A DNA stretch of 38,764 bases from Clostridiales bacterium (GCA_015056485.1 SVGD01000005.1:83799-122562); one strand, 5' to 3'. Positions 1 to 9,070 are shown, numbered from the stretch's first letter. Numbers and translations are program-made. Notes: a model not told the origin generated them from the sequence alone.

Positions 1-860
1 GTGGATATGGAATGACAATAGGAAATTCTTTAAGAAGAATTTTACTATCATCATTACCAGGAGCTGCAATTACAAGTGTAAAAATTGATGGAGTAGTACA
101 TGAATTTTCTACAATACCAAATGTAGTTGAAGATGTTCCTGAAATAATTGTTAATTTAAAAAGTGTAAGATTAAAAATGCACGATAATGAACAAAAAACA
201 ATTAGAATTGACGTTAAAAAAGAAGGCGAAGTTACTGCAGGAGATATTATTACAGATTCAACAATAGAAATATTAAATCCAGAATTACATATTGCAACTG
301 TTGCTGAAGGTGGACATTTAACAATTGAAATGACAGTTGATAAAGGAAGAGGATATAACGTTGCTGAAAAAAATAAAGAATTAAATCAAGCAGTAGACGT
401 TCTTCCAATTGACTCTATATTTACTCCTGTTAAAAAAGTAAACTATTCAGTTGAAAATACAAGAGTAGGTCAAACTGTTGATTATGATAAATTAACAATA
501 GAAGTTTGGACAGATGGAAGCTTAAAAGCATATGAAGCAATTAGCTTAGCAGCTAAAGTTATGACTGGACATTTAGATTTATTTATCGACTTATCTGAAA
601 CAGCAAGAAATACACAAGTAATGGTTGAAAAAGAAGAATCTAAAAAAGAAAAAGTATTAGAAATGCAAATAGAAGATTTAGAATTATCTGTAAGATCATA
701 TAATTGCTTAAAGAGAGCTGGAATTGCTACAGTTGAAGACTTAGCAAACAGAACAGAAGCTGATATGATGAAAGTAAGAAATTTAGGTAAAAAATCTTTA
801 GATGAAGTAATTAATAAATTACATTCATTAGGATTGGATTTCATAAAAGAAGAAGAATAA
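1..860 (+). CDS. rpoA: RNA polymerase alpha subunit, 5' end outside the window
   Basis: The alpha subunit nucleates assembly of RNA polymerase and contacts upstream promoter DNA and activators. The frame is open from base 3 and reads [17 protein letters not shown], the conserved segment that normally follows about 20-30 N-terminal residues, so the true start lies left of the window. The assembly domain occupies the first ~210 visible residues. A charged linker ([10 protein letters not shown]) and the C-terminal domain with helix-hairpin-helix signature ([16 protein letters not shown]...LGKKSLDEV) follow. rplQ begins a few bases after the stop, the usual order at the end of the alpha ribosomal operon. 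The identification is very secure; only the missing start is uncertain. Confidence 0.98.
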   Translation, partial: GYGMTIGNSLRRILLSSLPGAAITSVKIDGVVHEFSTIPNVVEDVPEIIVNLKSVRLKMHDNEQKTIRIDVKKEGEVTAGDIITDSTIEILNPELHIATVAEGGHLTIEMTVDKGRGYNVAEKNKELNQAVDVLPIDSIFTPVKKVNYSVENTRVGQTVDYDKLTIEVWTDGSLKAYEAISLAAKVMTGHLDLFIDLSETARNTQVMVEKEESKKEKVLEMQIEDLELSVRSYNCLKRAGIATVEDLANRTEADMMKVRNLGKKSLDEVINKLHSLGLDFIKEEE

Positions 861-875
861 AGGAAGGTGAAAGAA

Positions 876-1400
876 TTGGCTGGACATAGAAAACTTGGAA
901 AACCAACTGATCAAAGATTAGCAATGTTAAAAAATCAAACAACTGATTTATTAGTACATGGAAAAATAGAAACTACAGAAGCAAGAGCTAAAGAAGTTAG
1001 TTCTATAGCAGAATCTTTAATAGCTTTAGCAATTAAAGAAAAAGATAATTTTGAAACTGTAGAAGTTAAAATAAAAAAAGCTAAATTAGACAGCAAAGGG
1101 AATAAAGAAACAGAAAAAGTAACAAGTAAAAATGGTAAAGAATATTTAAGAGTTGTTAAAGAAGAAGTAACTGAAAGCAGAAAAAAAGATATGCCTTCAA
1201 GATTAAGTGCTAGAAGAAAAATAATGTCTAAAACAAACAAAGTTAAAGATTCTGAAGGAAATAATATTGACTTACCAGCAAAATTATTTGGAGAAATAGC
1301 TGAAAAATATGCTACAAGACAAGGTGGATATACAAGAATATTAAAAATGGGACCTAGAAAAGGTGACAATGCTGAAAAAGTAATATTACAATTAGTTTAA
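876..1400 (+). CDS. rplQ: 50S ribosomal protein L17 with an internal insertion
   Basis: L17 is a large-subunit protein near the exit tunnel. The N-terminal part ([23 protein letters not shown]...[10 protein letters not shown]) and C-terminal part ([38 protein letters not shown]) are canonical. Between them lie about 50 extra, mainly charged residues (roughly residues 55-107), so the protein is ~174 residues instead of the usual ~115-130. I chose the TTG at 876 because AGGAAGGTG at 861-869 sits at normal Shine-Dalgarno distance and the protein then starts MAGHRKLG. The GTG at 867 lies inside that site. It is cotranscribed with rpoA and ends at a terminator. Confidence 0.95.
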   Translation: MAGHRKLGKPTDQRLAMLKNQTTDLLVHGKIETTEARAKEVSSIAESLIALAIKEKDNFETVEVKIKKAKLDSKGNKETEKVTSKNGKEYLRVVKEEVTESRKKDMPSRLSARRKIMSKTNKVKDSEGNNIDLPAKLFGEIAEKYATRQGGYTRILKMGPRKGDNAEKVILQLV

Positions 1401-1419
1401 TAAAAATATAATAAAAAGG

Positions 1420-1447
1420 GCAATGCAAACTAAGCGTTGCTTTTTTT
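1420..1447 (+). terminator. Intrinsic terminator after rplQ
   Basis: GCAATGC at 1420-1426 pairs with GCGTTGC at 1434-1440 (one G-U pair) around a 7-base loop. Seven T follow. It lies 20 bases after the rplQ stop and closes the ribosomal operon. Confidence 0.88.
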
Positions 1448-1471
1448 ATTGTAATAATTTAAATATTATGT

Positions 1472-1541
1472 TGTAGGGGCGACCATTGGTCGTCCGTAAT
1501 AAATAATTGCATTTTTCGGACGTGCAATGCACGCCCCTACA
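1472..1541. repeat. GC-rich palindromic repeat, two inverted arms
   Basis: Left arm GTAGGGGCG-ACC-ATT-GGT-CGTCCG and right arm CGGACGTGC-AAT-GCACGCCCCTAC are inverted copies of each other apart from the centre. Each centre is itself a small palindrome (GACC/GGTC and GTGC/GCAC). The base composition is far richer in GC than the flanks. Related copies lie near 5037, 5081, 5201, 6263, 6316, 11880, 17360, 26754 and 34506-34671. Confidence 0.9.
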
Positions 1542-1568
1542 AATGTAATAAAAATATAAAGGAGCAAA

Positions 1569-2222
1569 ATGATGTTAAATTTCATTCTAAATCTAATTTA
1601 TCCAAATGTATGTGGTTTTTGTAATACAATAAATAATAATCATTTATGCAAAAAATGTGAGTTAAAACTAGAAAAATATAAAAATACAAATATTATTGAT
1701 TGTTCAGAAATCAATAATAAAAAATTTGATTATCAGATAAATATTTTTAGATATGAAAGTATAATAAGAGAAAAACTTATACAGTATAAATTCAATGAAA
1801 AAGCATATTTGTTTAAAACTTTTTCAAAAATAATATTAAATGATAAAAAAATATGTGGCTTTTTTGAAAAATATGATATAATAATTCCGGTTCCAATACA
1901 CAAAAAAAGAAATTTACAAAGAGGATATAATCAAACAGAGTTAATTGCTAGAGAAATAGCTAAAAATACTAATTTGATTTTAGAAAACAAAGTGTTAATA
2001 AAACAAAAAAATATTAAACCTCAAAGTGGATTGACCAAATTTCAAAGAGAAAATAACATAAAAAATGCATTTACAGCAAAAAATGTTAATAGTATTAAAA
2101 ATAAAAATATAATTTTATTGGATGATATATATACAACAGGAAGTACAGTTAACGAATGCTGCAAAGTTTTGAAAAAATTAAAGGTAAATAAAATTGCTGT
2201 ACTTACAATTGCAAAAGATTAG
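1569..2222 (+). CDS. comFC: ComF-family amidophosphoribosyltransferase-like protein
   Basis: ComF proteins combine a zinc-ribbon-like N-terminus with a type I phosphoribosyltransferase fold and are needed for DNA uptake or recombination during natural transformation in several bacteria. Four cysteines form CxxC pairs at about residues 15/18 and 27/30. The region VPIHKKRNLQRGYNQTELIAREIA is typical of the family. The PRPP-binding loop IILLDDIYTTGSTVNE is near residues 180-195. Length (217) is normal. Two adjacent ATGs (1569, 1572) follow AAAGGAG; the second is equally possible. No other competence gene is visible nearby except a pilin fragment at 37.4 kb. Confidence 0.9.
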   Translation: MMLNFILNLIYPNVCGFCNTINNNHLCKKCELKLEKYKNTNIIDCSEINNKKFDYQINIFRYESIIREKLIQYKFNEKAYLFKTFSKIILNDKKICGFFEKYDIIIPVPIHKKRNLQRGYNQTELIAREIAKNTNLILENKVLIKQKNIKPQSGLTKFQRENNIKNAFTAKNVNSIKNKNIILLDDIYTTGSTVNECCKVLKKLKVNKIAVLTIAKD

Positions 2223-2236
2223 TTGGAGGTTGAAAA

Positions 2237-4231
2237 ATGGAAGATTTAGTTGAAAGCATATTAGATTATATTAGGTCAGATTATACAGATTATGCGATAA
2301 TGATTAATGGAGAGTGGGGAAGTGGAAAGACTTATTTTTGGAACAATAAAGTAAGGAAAAAAATCGACTCATTAAATCTTAACGGAAAATCTTATACAAC
2401 AATATATATGTCTTTATATGGTATTTCTAATTTAGAAGATATAAGTAAAAAAATATTTATTGAAACTACTCAACTAATGGATAAAGGATTAAGAAAATAT
2501 ATGAATGCAACAGGACAAGAATCAATTCCAGAGTATGCAAAAACAGGATTAGATATGGCTAATCTTTTTGGTGTGTCACAATCAGGTGAAAAAATGGATT
2601 ATGCAAAATTCTTTTCAACAGATGATAAAGTTTTATGTTTTGACGACTTAGAGAGAGCAAATGTGGATGTTATAGACATACTTGGATATATTAATAACTT
2701 TGTTGAACATGACCACATAAAAACTATAATAATATGCAATGAAAAAGAACTTGCAACAAAATTAAAAAATACAAATTTAGAAATGAAAACATTTATAGCA
2801 ACTTACCTTTTGGATAAAGAAGGTGATTTAGCTGCAAAAACAGAAAAACCTATGGTAGAAAAAATAAGGGATAAAATAGAGTATGTTTTTGATAAGGCAA
2901 ATGACTATGAAAGAATTAAAGAAAAATTAATTGGTGAAACTTTTGAATATGCACCAGAATTTAATTATATAATTAATGGTATTTTAATGAGATATGCAAA
3001 TAATCCGGATTTACTTAAATTTTTAAAACAAAATACTAATTATATAATTTCAACATTTAATAAAAGTGGTACTAGAAATTTAAGAATTTTAAAACATGCA
3101 TTAAATGATTTTAAAAAAGTATATGAAATGGTAAATAAGAATTATCCTAATATGAGTTATAGAGTATTACAAACTATGCTTATATTTACTATAGCTATTT
3201 CATTTGAAATTAAAGCAGGAAAAATAACAAAAGATAAATTCATAAACATTGAAAACAATGAGGAATATAAATCAGTTTTAGTTTCTTCAAGAGTTTTAAT
3301 GGATAACAGACAATTTTATATCAAAGAATTTGATAACAACTATTATTATAATTTTAAAGTTGAATACAGATTTTTTAAATTCATAGAATCATATGTTAGA
3401 ACAAGAATTTTTGACATGAAATACTTTAAAAGTGATATGGAAGCCATTATAAATACTGTAGATACAGACAAATTACCTTCATATAAAAGATTATTAAATG
3501 AAGAATATTGGAAAATTCCTGATGATGAATTTGACAAAGTAATTGAAAGTGTTATGGAGGATGTTAAACAAGGAAAAGTTAATTTAGTTGAAACAGTTAA
3601 GTTGTTTATTTATTTTTCATATTTTGTAAGAAAAGGTTTAATAAATTATGATGTAAAAACTATAAAAACTTTATTTTATGATGGAATGAATGTTGCATCT
3701 TTAACATCAAAATACTGTGAAAATGCTAGAGAAGAAATTTCTAAAATTGCAGTAGGGGAAAATACTGCAGAAACTGAAGAAATACTTAAACACTTTGATA
3801 TTATAAATGAAAACTTAAAAGAGAAAATGTATAATGAAAAAGCATCTGAAATATTTAAAAATATTCCTATTAAAATGGATTTATTTTACGAAACATTTGA
3901 AAGAGAAGCTATGCGAATTCCAATTTTTAAATATTATGATGAATATCAAATATTCCAAAGAATATCTTGTGCAAGTAATGAAGATATAGTAACAATTAAA
4001 GAACTTTTAGCTAAGAGAGCGATAAGCCATAAAAAAGAAATAAGAGATGAGAAAGAAAACTTGATTAAATTGAAATTATTAATGGATGATTATATTAAAG
4101 ATAAAAATACAGGAATAAAAGTTGTTATGCTAAAAGATTTCTCTAAAGAATTAGAAAATATAATAGAAGAATATTCTAAAGAAGATGATGATTCAGATAC
4201 AAAAGTTGAGAAAAAGAAATTTAAAAAATAG
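2237..4231 (+). CDS. KAP-type P-loop NTPase, function unknown
   Basis: A 664-residue soluble-looking protein with Walker A motif GEWGSGKT at residues 25-32, a hydrophobic strand ending in Walker B VLCFDDLER at 132-140, and a following strand TIIICNEKEL at about 163-172. This arrangement fits KAP-family or related STAND-like NTPases. The C-terminal ~450 residues are helical and charged, and I recognise no domain there. There is no transmembrane pair inside the NTPase domain as found in many KAP proteins. It starts 14 bases after comFC behind TTGGAGG and is followed at 9 bases by the acyltransferase, so the three are probably cotranscribed. KAP-like NTPases occur both in housekeeping and in anti-phage contexts; nothing here decides between them. 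Confidence 0.75.
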   Translation: MEDLVESILDYIRSDYTDYAIMINGEWGSGKTYFWNNKVRKKIDSLNLNGKSYTTIYMSLYGISNLEDISKKIFIETTQLMDKGLRKYMNATGQESIPEYAKTGLDMANLFGVSQSGEKMDYAKFFSTDDKVLCFDDLERANVDVIDILGYINNFVEHDHIKTIIICNEKELATKLKNTNLEMKTFIATYLLDKEGDLAAKTEKPMVEKIRDKIEYVFDKANDYERIKEKLIGETFEYAPEFNYIINGILMRYANNPDLLKFLKQNTNYIISTFNKSGTRNLRILKHALNDFKKVYEMVNKNYPNMSYRVLQTMLIFTIAISFEIKAGKITKDKFINIENNEEYKSVLVSSRVLMDNRQFYIKEFDNNYYYNFKVEYRFFKFIESYVRTRIFDMKYFKSDMEAIINTVDTDKLPSYKRLLNEEYWKIPDDEFDKVIESVMEDVKQGKVNLVETVKLFIYFSYFVRKGLINYDVKTIKTLFYDGMNVASLTSKYCENAREEISKIAVGENTAETEEILKHFDIINENLKEKMYNEKASEIFKNIPIKMDLFYETFEREAMRIPIFKYYDEYQIFQRISCASNEDIVTIKELLAKRAISHKKEIRDEKENLIKLKLLMDDYIKDKNTGIKVVMLKDFSKELENIIEEYSKEDDDSDTKVEKKKFKK

Positions 4232-4240
4232 GAGGATTTT

Positions 4241-4954
4241 ATGGAAGAACTAAAATTAGAATATTACTTTAAAAACATGAATGAATTTGCTTTTAAAGAG
4301 ATTTTTGAAGGTAAAGAGACTCCTTGGGAAGTATTAAATAGTGTAAAAGAATTCTTAAATGAAAAGATTGTAAAACCAGATATTAAAGTAAATAAGGCTA
4401 AAGAAGTTGGAGAATTTTGTTCGATAAAAGGAAACTATTTTATTGATGAAGGTACAGTAATACATGCAAATGTATGTATAGAAGGACCTGTAATGATTGG
4501 TAAGAATGTTGAAATACAATCAGGTGCATTAATAAGACCAGGTTCAATAATAGGAGACAATTGTGTTGTAGGACATTGTTCAGAAATAAAAAACACTATA
4601 TTACAAAACAAAGCAAAAGTTGCAAGTTTAGCTTTTGTTGGTGATTCAATGCTAGGAAAATCAACAAGAATTGGAAGCGGAATAATAGTTGCAAATAGAA
4701 GATTTGACCAAGGCAATATAGATGTAAAAGTAAATGGACAAAAATTTAGCACAGGAAGAGATTTTTTTGGAGCTATAATAGGAGATAATACAAGATTAGG
4801 AGCAAATGCAACAACAATACCAGGAACATTAATAGGGCCATACACATGGATTTTACCAACAGTACAAGTAAGAGGATTTGTACCAGCAGAAAAAAGAGTA
4901 TTCCCAGTACAAGAATATAGAATAACAGATAATGAGAAAGTAGAATTAAAATAA
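4241..4954 (+). CDS. Hexapeptide-repeat acyltransferase / GlmU-C-like protein
   Basis: The protein (237 residues) has a short alpha-helical N-terminus followed by imperfect hexapeptide repeats, the signature of a left-handed beta-helix: VIHANVCIEGPVMIGKNVEIQSGALIRPGSIIGDNCVVGHCSEIKN and, later, IIGDNTRLGANATTIPGTLIGPYTWILP. This layout matches the C-terminal acyltransferase part of GlmU-like nucleotidyltransferases without the nucleotidyltransferase domain. It may modify or bind a sugar nucleotide. Substrate cannot be read from the sequence. The start overlaps a strong AGGAGG right after the KAP NTPase stop. Confidence 0.8.
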   Translation: MEELKLEYYFKNMNEFAFKEIFEGKETPWEVLNSVKEFLNEKIVKPDIKVNKAKEVGEFCSIKGNYFIDEGTVIHANVCIEGPVMIGKNVEIQSGALIRPGSIIGDNCVVGHCSEIKNTILQNKAKVASLAFVGDSMLGKSTRIGSGIIVANRRFDQGNIDVKVNGQKFSTGRDFFGAIIGDNTRLGANATTIPGTLIGPYTWILPTVQVRGFVPAEKRVFPVQEYRITDNEKVELK

Positions 4955-5036
4955 AATACGGGCGAAATACGCTGCGCTTAGTGAAGAGTGAATAATGAAT
5001 AGTGAATAATACAAAATTTGCTATGCAAATTTTGGT

Positions 5037-5226
5037 GTAGGGGCGACCATTGGTCGTCCGTTAATTTAATATAAATATATGTAGGGGTCGCCGCCCTTAC
5101 CCCAAGGGCATGTGATATCTGTAACCTCATTGCATTCGGACGGCTATCCGACGGCGACCCGAAAGAAAAAATACAAAATTATTGAATATAAATTTTTGAT
5201 GTAGGGGTCGGTCTTGACCGACCCGG
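5037..5226. repeat. Cluster of GC-rich palindromic repeats
   Basis: The gene-free stretch 4955-5253 holds three members of the GTAGGGG family: a single arm at 5037-5060 (centre GACC-ATT-GGTC), a longer one at 5081-5161 that opens GTAGGGGTCGCCG and closes CGGCGACCCG with an internal CGGACGGCTATCCG hairpin, and a compact hairpin at 5201-5226 (GGGTCGGTC-TT-GACCGACCC). Before them, 4980-5010 carries the AT-rich GTGAATAATGAATAGTGAAT repeat, and 5012-5034 a palindrome CAAAATTTGC/GCAAATTTTG. I see no gene in this stretch. Confidence 0.85.
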
Positions 5227-5253
5227 AAAACAACCAAAAGAATGGAGAAAAAT

Positions 5254-6216
5254 ATGGAAGAAATAAAGAAGAAAAATAAGAAATTGAAGATAATAAATAA
5301 AATAGTATTAATACTGTGTTTAATAATTATTTTATTAGGTATTTTTAATGTGATTTTATTTAATAAAATAATGATTTTAATTTTCATAATAATATGTCTT
5401 GCGTTAATTACCATGAGTATTAGTATTCTAAAAAAGAATATCAAAAAAAAGACGAAAGGAAAAAATATAGAAGAAATAAAAGAGAAGAAATTGAAGAAAA
5501 TAGCAATAATATTGTTTATAGTAATTATTTTATTAGGTGGGCTAGATATTTTTTTATATAATGAAATGATGCCTATAATTGATTATGCAATGGTTCAATC
5601 GGAGAATATAGAGAAACAGATGTTTAATTCTAAATTTACGGAGTATACAGGAGTTCAAAAAGGTACAGCTATAAAACCTCTATTAAGAGTAGTTATGGCA
5701 GTTAATAGTAGTAATTATAATAATCATATTGTTACTATTGAAGTTAAGGATGAAAGTTTAGCTGATAACAATTCTATAGCAAATTTTATATCTAAAATTG
5801 AAATAAAAAATAAATATGAAGTAAATATGTATGATATCGATAATGACGAGTTTATAGATAAAATTTTTATAAGGACAGAAGGGGAAGAAGCAACAGAAGA
5901 AGAATTAAAATTAGAACAAATACAACAGGAAAAAGATGAAACAGAGTATGACAGATGGTTAAAGGAACAAGAGGAATATTATAAAGAAATAGAGCAAGAA
6001 GAAAAAAATAAAAAAATAGCTATAATAGTAATTTCAATATTAGCCATAATAGGTCTTATATTAACTATAAAAGGATTAATTATTCTAAAAAAAGGTGATG
6101 AGAATAAAAAACGTAAAGTACTAATTGCTTTTATTACAGCTGAAAGTATAATAACATGTGGATTATTACTAATTTTGTTAGGCATTATAACAGGAAAAAT
6201 ATATTATATGTTTTAA
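5254..6216 (+). CDS. Membrane protein of unknown function, larger of two paralogues
   Basis: About 320 residues. Predicted membrane segments lie at about 13-36, 38-57, 82-101, 254-276 and 289-313. A soluble domain (about 115-215) contains FNSKFTEYTGVQKGTAIKPLL and DNDEFIDKIFIRTEGEEATEEE. A charged coiled-coil-like stretch rich in Q, E and K follows (215-250). I do not recognise the family. The start at 5254 is favoured over 5242 because GGAG at 5244-5247 lies inside the earlier ATG. The sequence around residues 70-100 repeats the N-terminal 1-36 in weaker form, indicating internal duplication. The neighbour at 6365 is a shortened copy. Confidence 0.8.
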   Translation: MEEIKKKNKKLKIINKIVLILCLIIILLGIFNVILFNKIMILIFIIICLALITMSISILKKNIKKKTKGKNIEEIKEKKLKKIAIILFIVIILLGGLDIFLYNEMMPIIDYAMVQSENIEKQMFNSKFTEYTGVQKGTAIKPLLRVVMAVNSSNYNNHIVTIEVKDESLADNNSIANFISKIEIKNKYEVNMYDIDNDEFIDKIFIRTEGEEATEEELKLEQIQQEKDETEYDRWLKEQEEYYKEIEQEEKNKKIAIIVISILAIIGLILTIKGLIILKKGDENKKRKVLIAFITAESIITCGLLLILLGIITGKIYYMF

Positions 6217-6262
6217 GAGTTTGATATAATTAACACAGATACAAAATTAATGTAAAATACCT

Positions 6263-6341
6263 GTAGGGGTCGCCGCCCTCGGCGACCCGCATTTGTAGAA
6301 ATAACAATATATGATGTAGGGGCAGACACCCACGGCTGCCC
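6263..6341. repeat. Two GC-rich hairpin repeats between the paralogues
   Basis: The hairpin at 6263-6289 reads GGGTCGCCG-CCCT-CGGCGACCC and the one at 6316-6341 GGGGCAG-...-CTGCCC. Both open with GTAGGGG. They sit just before the second paralogue, as the cluster at 5037-5226 sits before the first. Confidence 0.85.
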
Positions 6342-6364
6342 TTAACAAAAGAATGGAGAAAAAT

Positions 6365-6829
6365 ATGGAAGAAATAAAGAAGAAAAATAAGAAATTGAAG
6401 AAAGTGGCAATAATATTGTTTATAGTAATTATTTTATTAGGAGTAGTAGCTGTTTTTTTATGTAATAATATAAAAAATACAGACGACTCAGATATTTCTA
6501 TTGAGCCAAGTGTATCTGATTTTGCACAAATATTTAATTCGAAATTTAATATGTATATAGGTAAACAAAGAGGTACAGCTGTTAAAGCACTATTATCATC
6601 TGTTATGCAATCTAATAATTCTAATGTGCATATTGTTACTATCGTAGTTAAAGATGGTCATTTAGAGAATAATGAATCTATAACTAATTTAATGTCTAAA
6701 ATTGAGCCCAAAAATATATATGAAATAAGCATATATGATAGTGATGATGATTATTACATAGATAAAATATTTATAAAGACAGAAGGCGAAGATGCAACGG
6801 AAGAGGAAATGAAATTAAAACAAAAATAA
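6365..6829 (+). CDS. Short paralogue of the 5254 membrane protein
   Basis: About 154 residues with one membrane anchor (about 12-33) and the same outside domain: FNSKFNMYIGKQRGTAVKALL and DDDYYIDKIFIKTEGEDATEEE. The first 56 bases, including the ribosome binding site (6346-6401), are identical to 5235-5290. It lacks the first two membrane segments and the C-terminal coiled coil and membrane pair of its neighbour, ending right after the soluble domain. The start at 6365 is chosen for the same reason as in the neighbour: GGAG sits inside the earlier ATG at 6353. Function is unknown. The likely topology is a short cytoplasmic tail, one helix, and an extracellular domain. Confidence 0.78.
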   Translation: MEEIKKKNKKLKKVAIILFIVIILLGVVAVFLCNNIKNTDDSDISIEPSVSDFAQIFNSKFNMYIGKQRGTAVKALLSSVMQSNNSNVHIVTIVVKDGHLENNESITNLMSKIEPKNIYEISIYDSDDDYYIDKIFIKTEGEDATEEEMKLKQK

Positions 6830-6913
6830 ATAATTCATTGTAATAATATTGTTTGCTTCATACATTTAAATCAGAACAGGGATTGTCACGAATCAATGTT
6901 ACAATAATTTTGA

Positions 6914-6938
6914 TGTAGGTGAACCTTGTGTTTGCCCG
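6914..6938. repeat. Decayed copy of the GTAGGGG repeat
   Basis: GTAGGTGAACCTTGTGTTTGCCCG resembles a family member with several point changes: one G of the GGGG run lost and the centre no longer perfectly paired. Confidence 0.45.
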
Positions 6939-6966
6939 ATTTTATTGAAATTGTTCACGAAACCCC

Positions 6967-6994
6967 TTGCAAATTATGGAAAATATGATATAAT
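6967..6994 (+). promoter_or_regulatory. Promoter of the tig-clpPX region
   Basis: A -35 box TTGCAA and a perfect -10 box TATAAT are separated by 16 bases, with an extended TG one base before the -10. It lies about 40 bases before the trigger factor start. Confidence 0.8.
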
Positions 6995-7032
6995 ATTACA
7001 GTTCAATCTAATAACGAAAAGGAGAATAAAAA

Positions 7033-8316
7033 ATGAGTGTTAAAGTAGAAAAGACAGAAAACAATAATGAAGTAAAATTAGAATTTACAGTAGAAGCAGC
7101 AAAATTTGATGAGGCTATAAAAACTGTATATAACAAAAATGCTAAGTATTTCAATATACCAGGATTTAGAAAGGGAAAAGCACCATATCAAATGGTTGAA
7201 AAAACATATGGAGTAGAAATATTCTACGAAGATGCTTTCAATGAAATTGCTGGAGAAATTTATGAAAACGGAATTAAAGAAAACAATATAGATGTTGTTA
7301 GCAATCCAAAAATTGATATAGTTCAAATAGGAAAAGGACAAGACCTTATTTTTACAGCTGTTGTTGAAACAAAACCAGAGGTGAAATTAGGAAAATATAA
7401 AGGTATAGAAATTGAAAAAGTAGAGTATAATGTATCTGATGAAGATATTGAACATGAATTAGGTCATATGGCAGAAAAAAATGCAAGATTAGTTTCAATA
7501 GAAGATAGACCAGTTGAAAGTGGAGATATCACAGTTATAGACTTCGAAGGATTTGTTGGAGACAAAGCTTTTGAAGGTGGAAAAGCTGAAAACCATGAAT
7601 TAACAATTGGAAGTAACACATTTATACCAGGATTTGAAGACCAAATAATTGGAATGAAAATTGATGAAGAAAGAGAAATAAATGTAAAATTCCCTGAACA
7701 ATATTTCTCAGAAGAATTAGCTGGTAAAGATGCTATGTTCAAAGTAAAATTACATGAAATAAAAAGAAAAGAAATGCCAGAAATAAATGATGAATTAGCA
7801 AAAGATATTAGCGAATTTGATACACTTGCTGAATTAAAAAATAGCATTAAAGAAAAACAAGAAAAATCAAATGAAATGAAAGCTAAATATGAAATAGAAG
7901 AAAATGCAATAAAAGCAGTTTGTGAAGCTGCTAAAGTTGAAATTCCAGCAGGAATGGTAGAACTTGAAATTGACAATATGCAAAAAGATATTGAACAAAG
8001 ATTGAGCTATCAAGGAATGAGATTTGATGATTACTTAAAAATGATTAACAAAACAACAGAAGAATTTAGAAGCGAATATAAAGAACAAGCTGAAAGACAA
8101 ATCAAATCTAGATTAGTATTAGAAGCTATAGCTATAGATGCAAAATTAGAAGCTACAGACGAAGAAATTTCAAGCAAAATCAAAGAAATGGCTGAAAGCT
8201 ATGGAAAAAATGTAGATGAAGTTAAAGATAATCCACATTTAGTTGAATATGTAAAAAATAACTTAAAAACAGAAAAAACAATTCAATTTATAGTAGATAA
8301 TGCAAAAATGAAATAG
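7033..8316 (+). CDS. tig: Trigger factor, ribosome-associated chaperone and prolyl isomerase
   Basis: Trigger factor binds the ribosome exit tunnel and receives nascent chains. The ribosome-binding signature GFRKGKAP is present near residues 44-51 in the N-terminal domain. An FKBP-type isomerase domain follows (about 150-245: GDITVIDFEGFVGDKAFEGG...FIPGFEDQIIGM). The long helical C-terminal arm domain completes a normal length of 427. A good ribosome binding site (AAAAGGAG) precedes the ATG. clpP and clpX follow, the common clostridial and bacillar order, linking folding of new chains with their degradation. Confidence 0.97.
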   Translation: MSVKVEKTENNNEVKLEFTVEAAKFDEAIKTVYNKNAKYFNIPGFRKGKAPYQMVEKTYGVEIFYEDAFNEIAGEIYENGIKENNIDVVSNPKIDIVQIGKGQDLIFTAVVETKPEVKLGKYKGIEIEKVEYNVSDEDIEHELGHMAEKNARLVSIEDRPVESGDITVIDFEGFVGDKAFEGGKAENHELTIGSNTFIPGFEDQIIGMKIDEEREINVKFPEQYFSEELAGKDAMFKVKLHEIKRKEMPEINDELAKDISEFDTLAELKNSIKEKQEKSNEMKAKYEIEENAIKAVCEAAKVEIPAGMVELEIDNMQKDIEQRLSYQGMRFDDYLKMINKTTEEFRSEYKEQAERQIKSRLVLEAIAIDAKLEATDEEISSKIKEMAESYGKNVDEVKDNPHLVEYVKNNLKTEKTIQFIVDNAKMK

Positions 8317-8325
8317 AAAAAAAGG

Positions 8326-8376
8326 GGGCAAGTTTTGATGTATTAAATTAATAAACAACAAAATTTGCTCTTGTTT
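8326..8376 (+). terminator. Probable terminator after tig
   Basis: GGGCAAGTTTTG at 8326-8337 pairs with CAAAATTTGCTC at 8359-8370 (with G-U pairs). The loop is long and AT-rich and itself nearly palindromic. A T-rich tail (TTGTTTTA) follows. The long loop makes it weaker than the other terminators here. Confidence 0.6.
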
Positions 8377-8461
8377 TATATTATGTATATCGTAAGTGCG
8401 GACCCTGTGTTCTCACGCAGAAAAAATAATTTCACGAATTTTGAAGGAGGAAACCAGAATT

Positions 8462-9070
8462 ATGGATAATTTAAAAAATAGTTTAGTACCTTATGTTATT
8501 GAACAAACAAATAAAGGAGAAAGATCTTATGATATTTTTTCAAGACTTTTAAAAGATAGAATAATATTTTTAAGTGAAGATGTAAATCATGTAACAGCAA
8601 GTTTAGTAGTAGCTCAATTATTATTCTTAGAATCAGAAGATCCAGATAAAGAAATATCATTTTATATAAATAGTCCAGGTGGTTCTATATCAGATGGAAT
8701 GGCTATATTTGATACAATAAATTATATAAAATGCCCTGTATCTACAATATGTATAGGTATGGCAGCAAGTATGGGGGCATTTTTACTAGCAGCAGGAACA
8801 AAAGGAAGAAGATTTGCAACTCCTAATTCTGAAATAATGATACATCAACCATTAATTGCTGGTGGAGGAATTTCTGGTCAAACAACAGAAATAAAAATTC
8901 ATGCAGACCATATGGTTAGAACAAGAGAAAAATTAAATAAAATATTATCAGAAAAAACAGGAAAACCATTAGAGCAAATTGAAAAAGATACAGAAAGAGA
9001 TAATTATATGACAGCTGAGCAAGCATTAGAATATGGATTAATAGATGGAATATTAGATTATAGAAAGTAA
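8462..9070 (+). CDS. clpP: ATP-dependent Clp protease proteolytic subunit
   Basis: ClpP forms the tetradecameric serine protease chamber used with ClpX. The 202-residue protein has the catalytic serine in GMAASMGAF (Ser103), histidine in EIMIHQP (His128) and aspartate in the DTERD motif (about 176). Start at 8462 is preceded by GAAGGAGG; the frame is open 66 bases further upstream, but that extension lacks a ribosome binding site and any similarity to the family. clpX follows after 35 bases and is probably cotranscribed. Confidence 0.97.
   Translation: MDNLKNSLVPYVIEQTNKGERSYDIFSRLLKDRIIFLSEDVNHVTASLVVAQLLFLESEDPDKEISFYINSPGGSISDGMAIFDTINYIKCPVSTICIGMAASMGAFLLAAGTKGRRFATPNSEIMIHQPLIAGGGISGQTTEIKIHADHMVRTREKLNKILSEKTGKPLEQIEKDTERDNYMTAEQALEYGLIDGILDYRK

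Noticed and set aside
1472..1541. CRISPR array
   Set aside because: There are only two arms in inverted orientation, with no regularly spaced direct repeats and no cas genes in the window.
8396..8461. Upstream extension of clpP in the same frame starting at a GTG, in a locally GC-richer patch
   Set aside because: It has no ribosome binding site and no similarity to ClpP N-termini, while GAAGGAGG precedes ATG 8462. The patch shows only a weak TGCG/CGCA hairpin.
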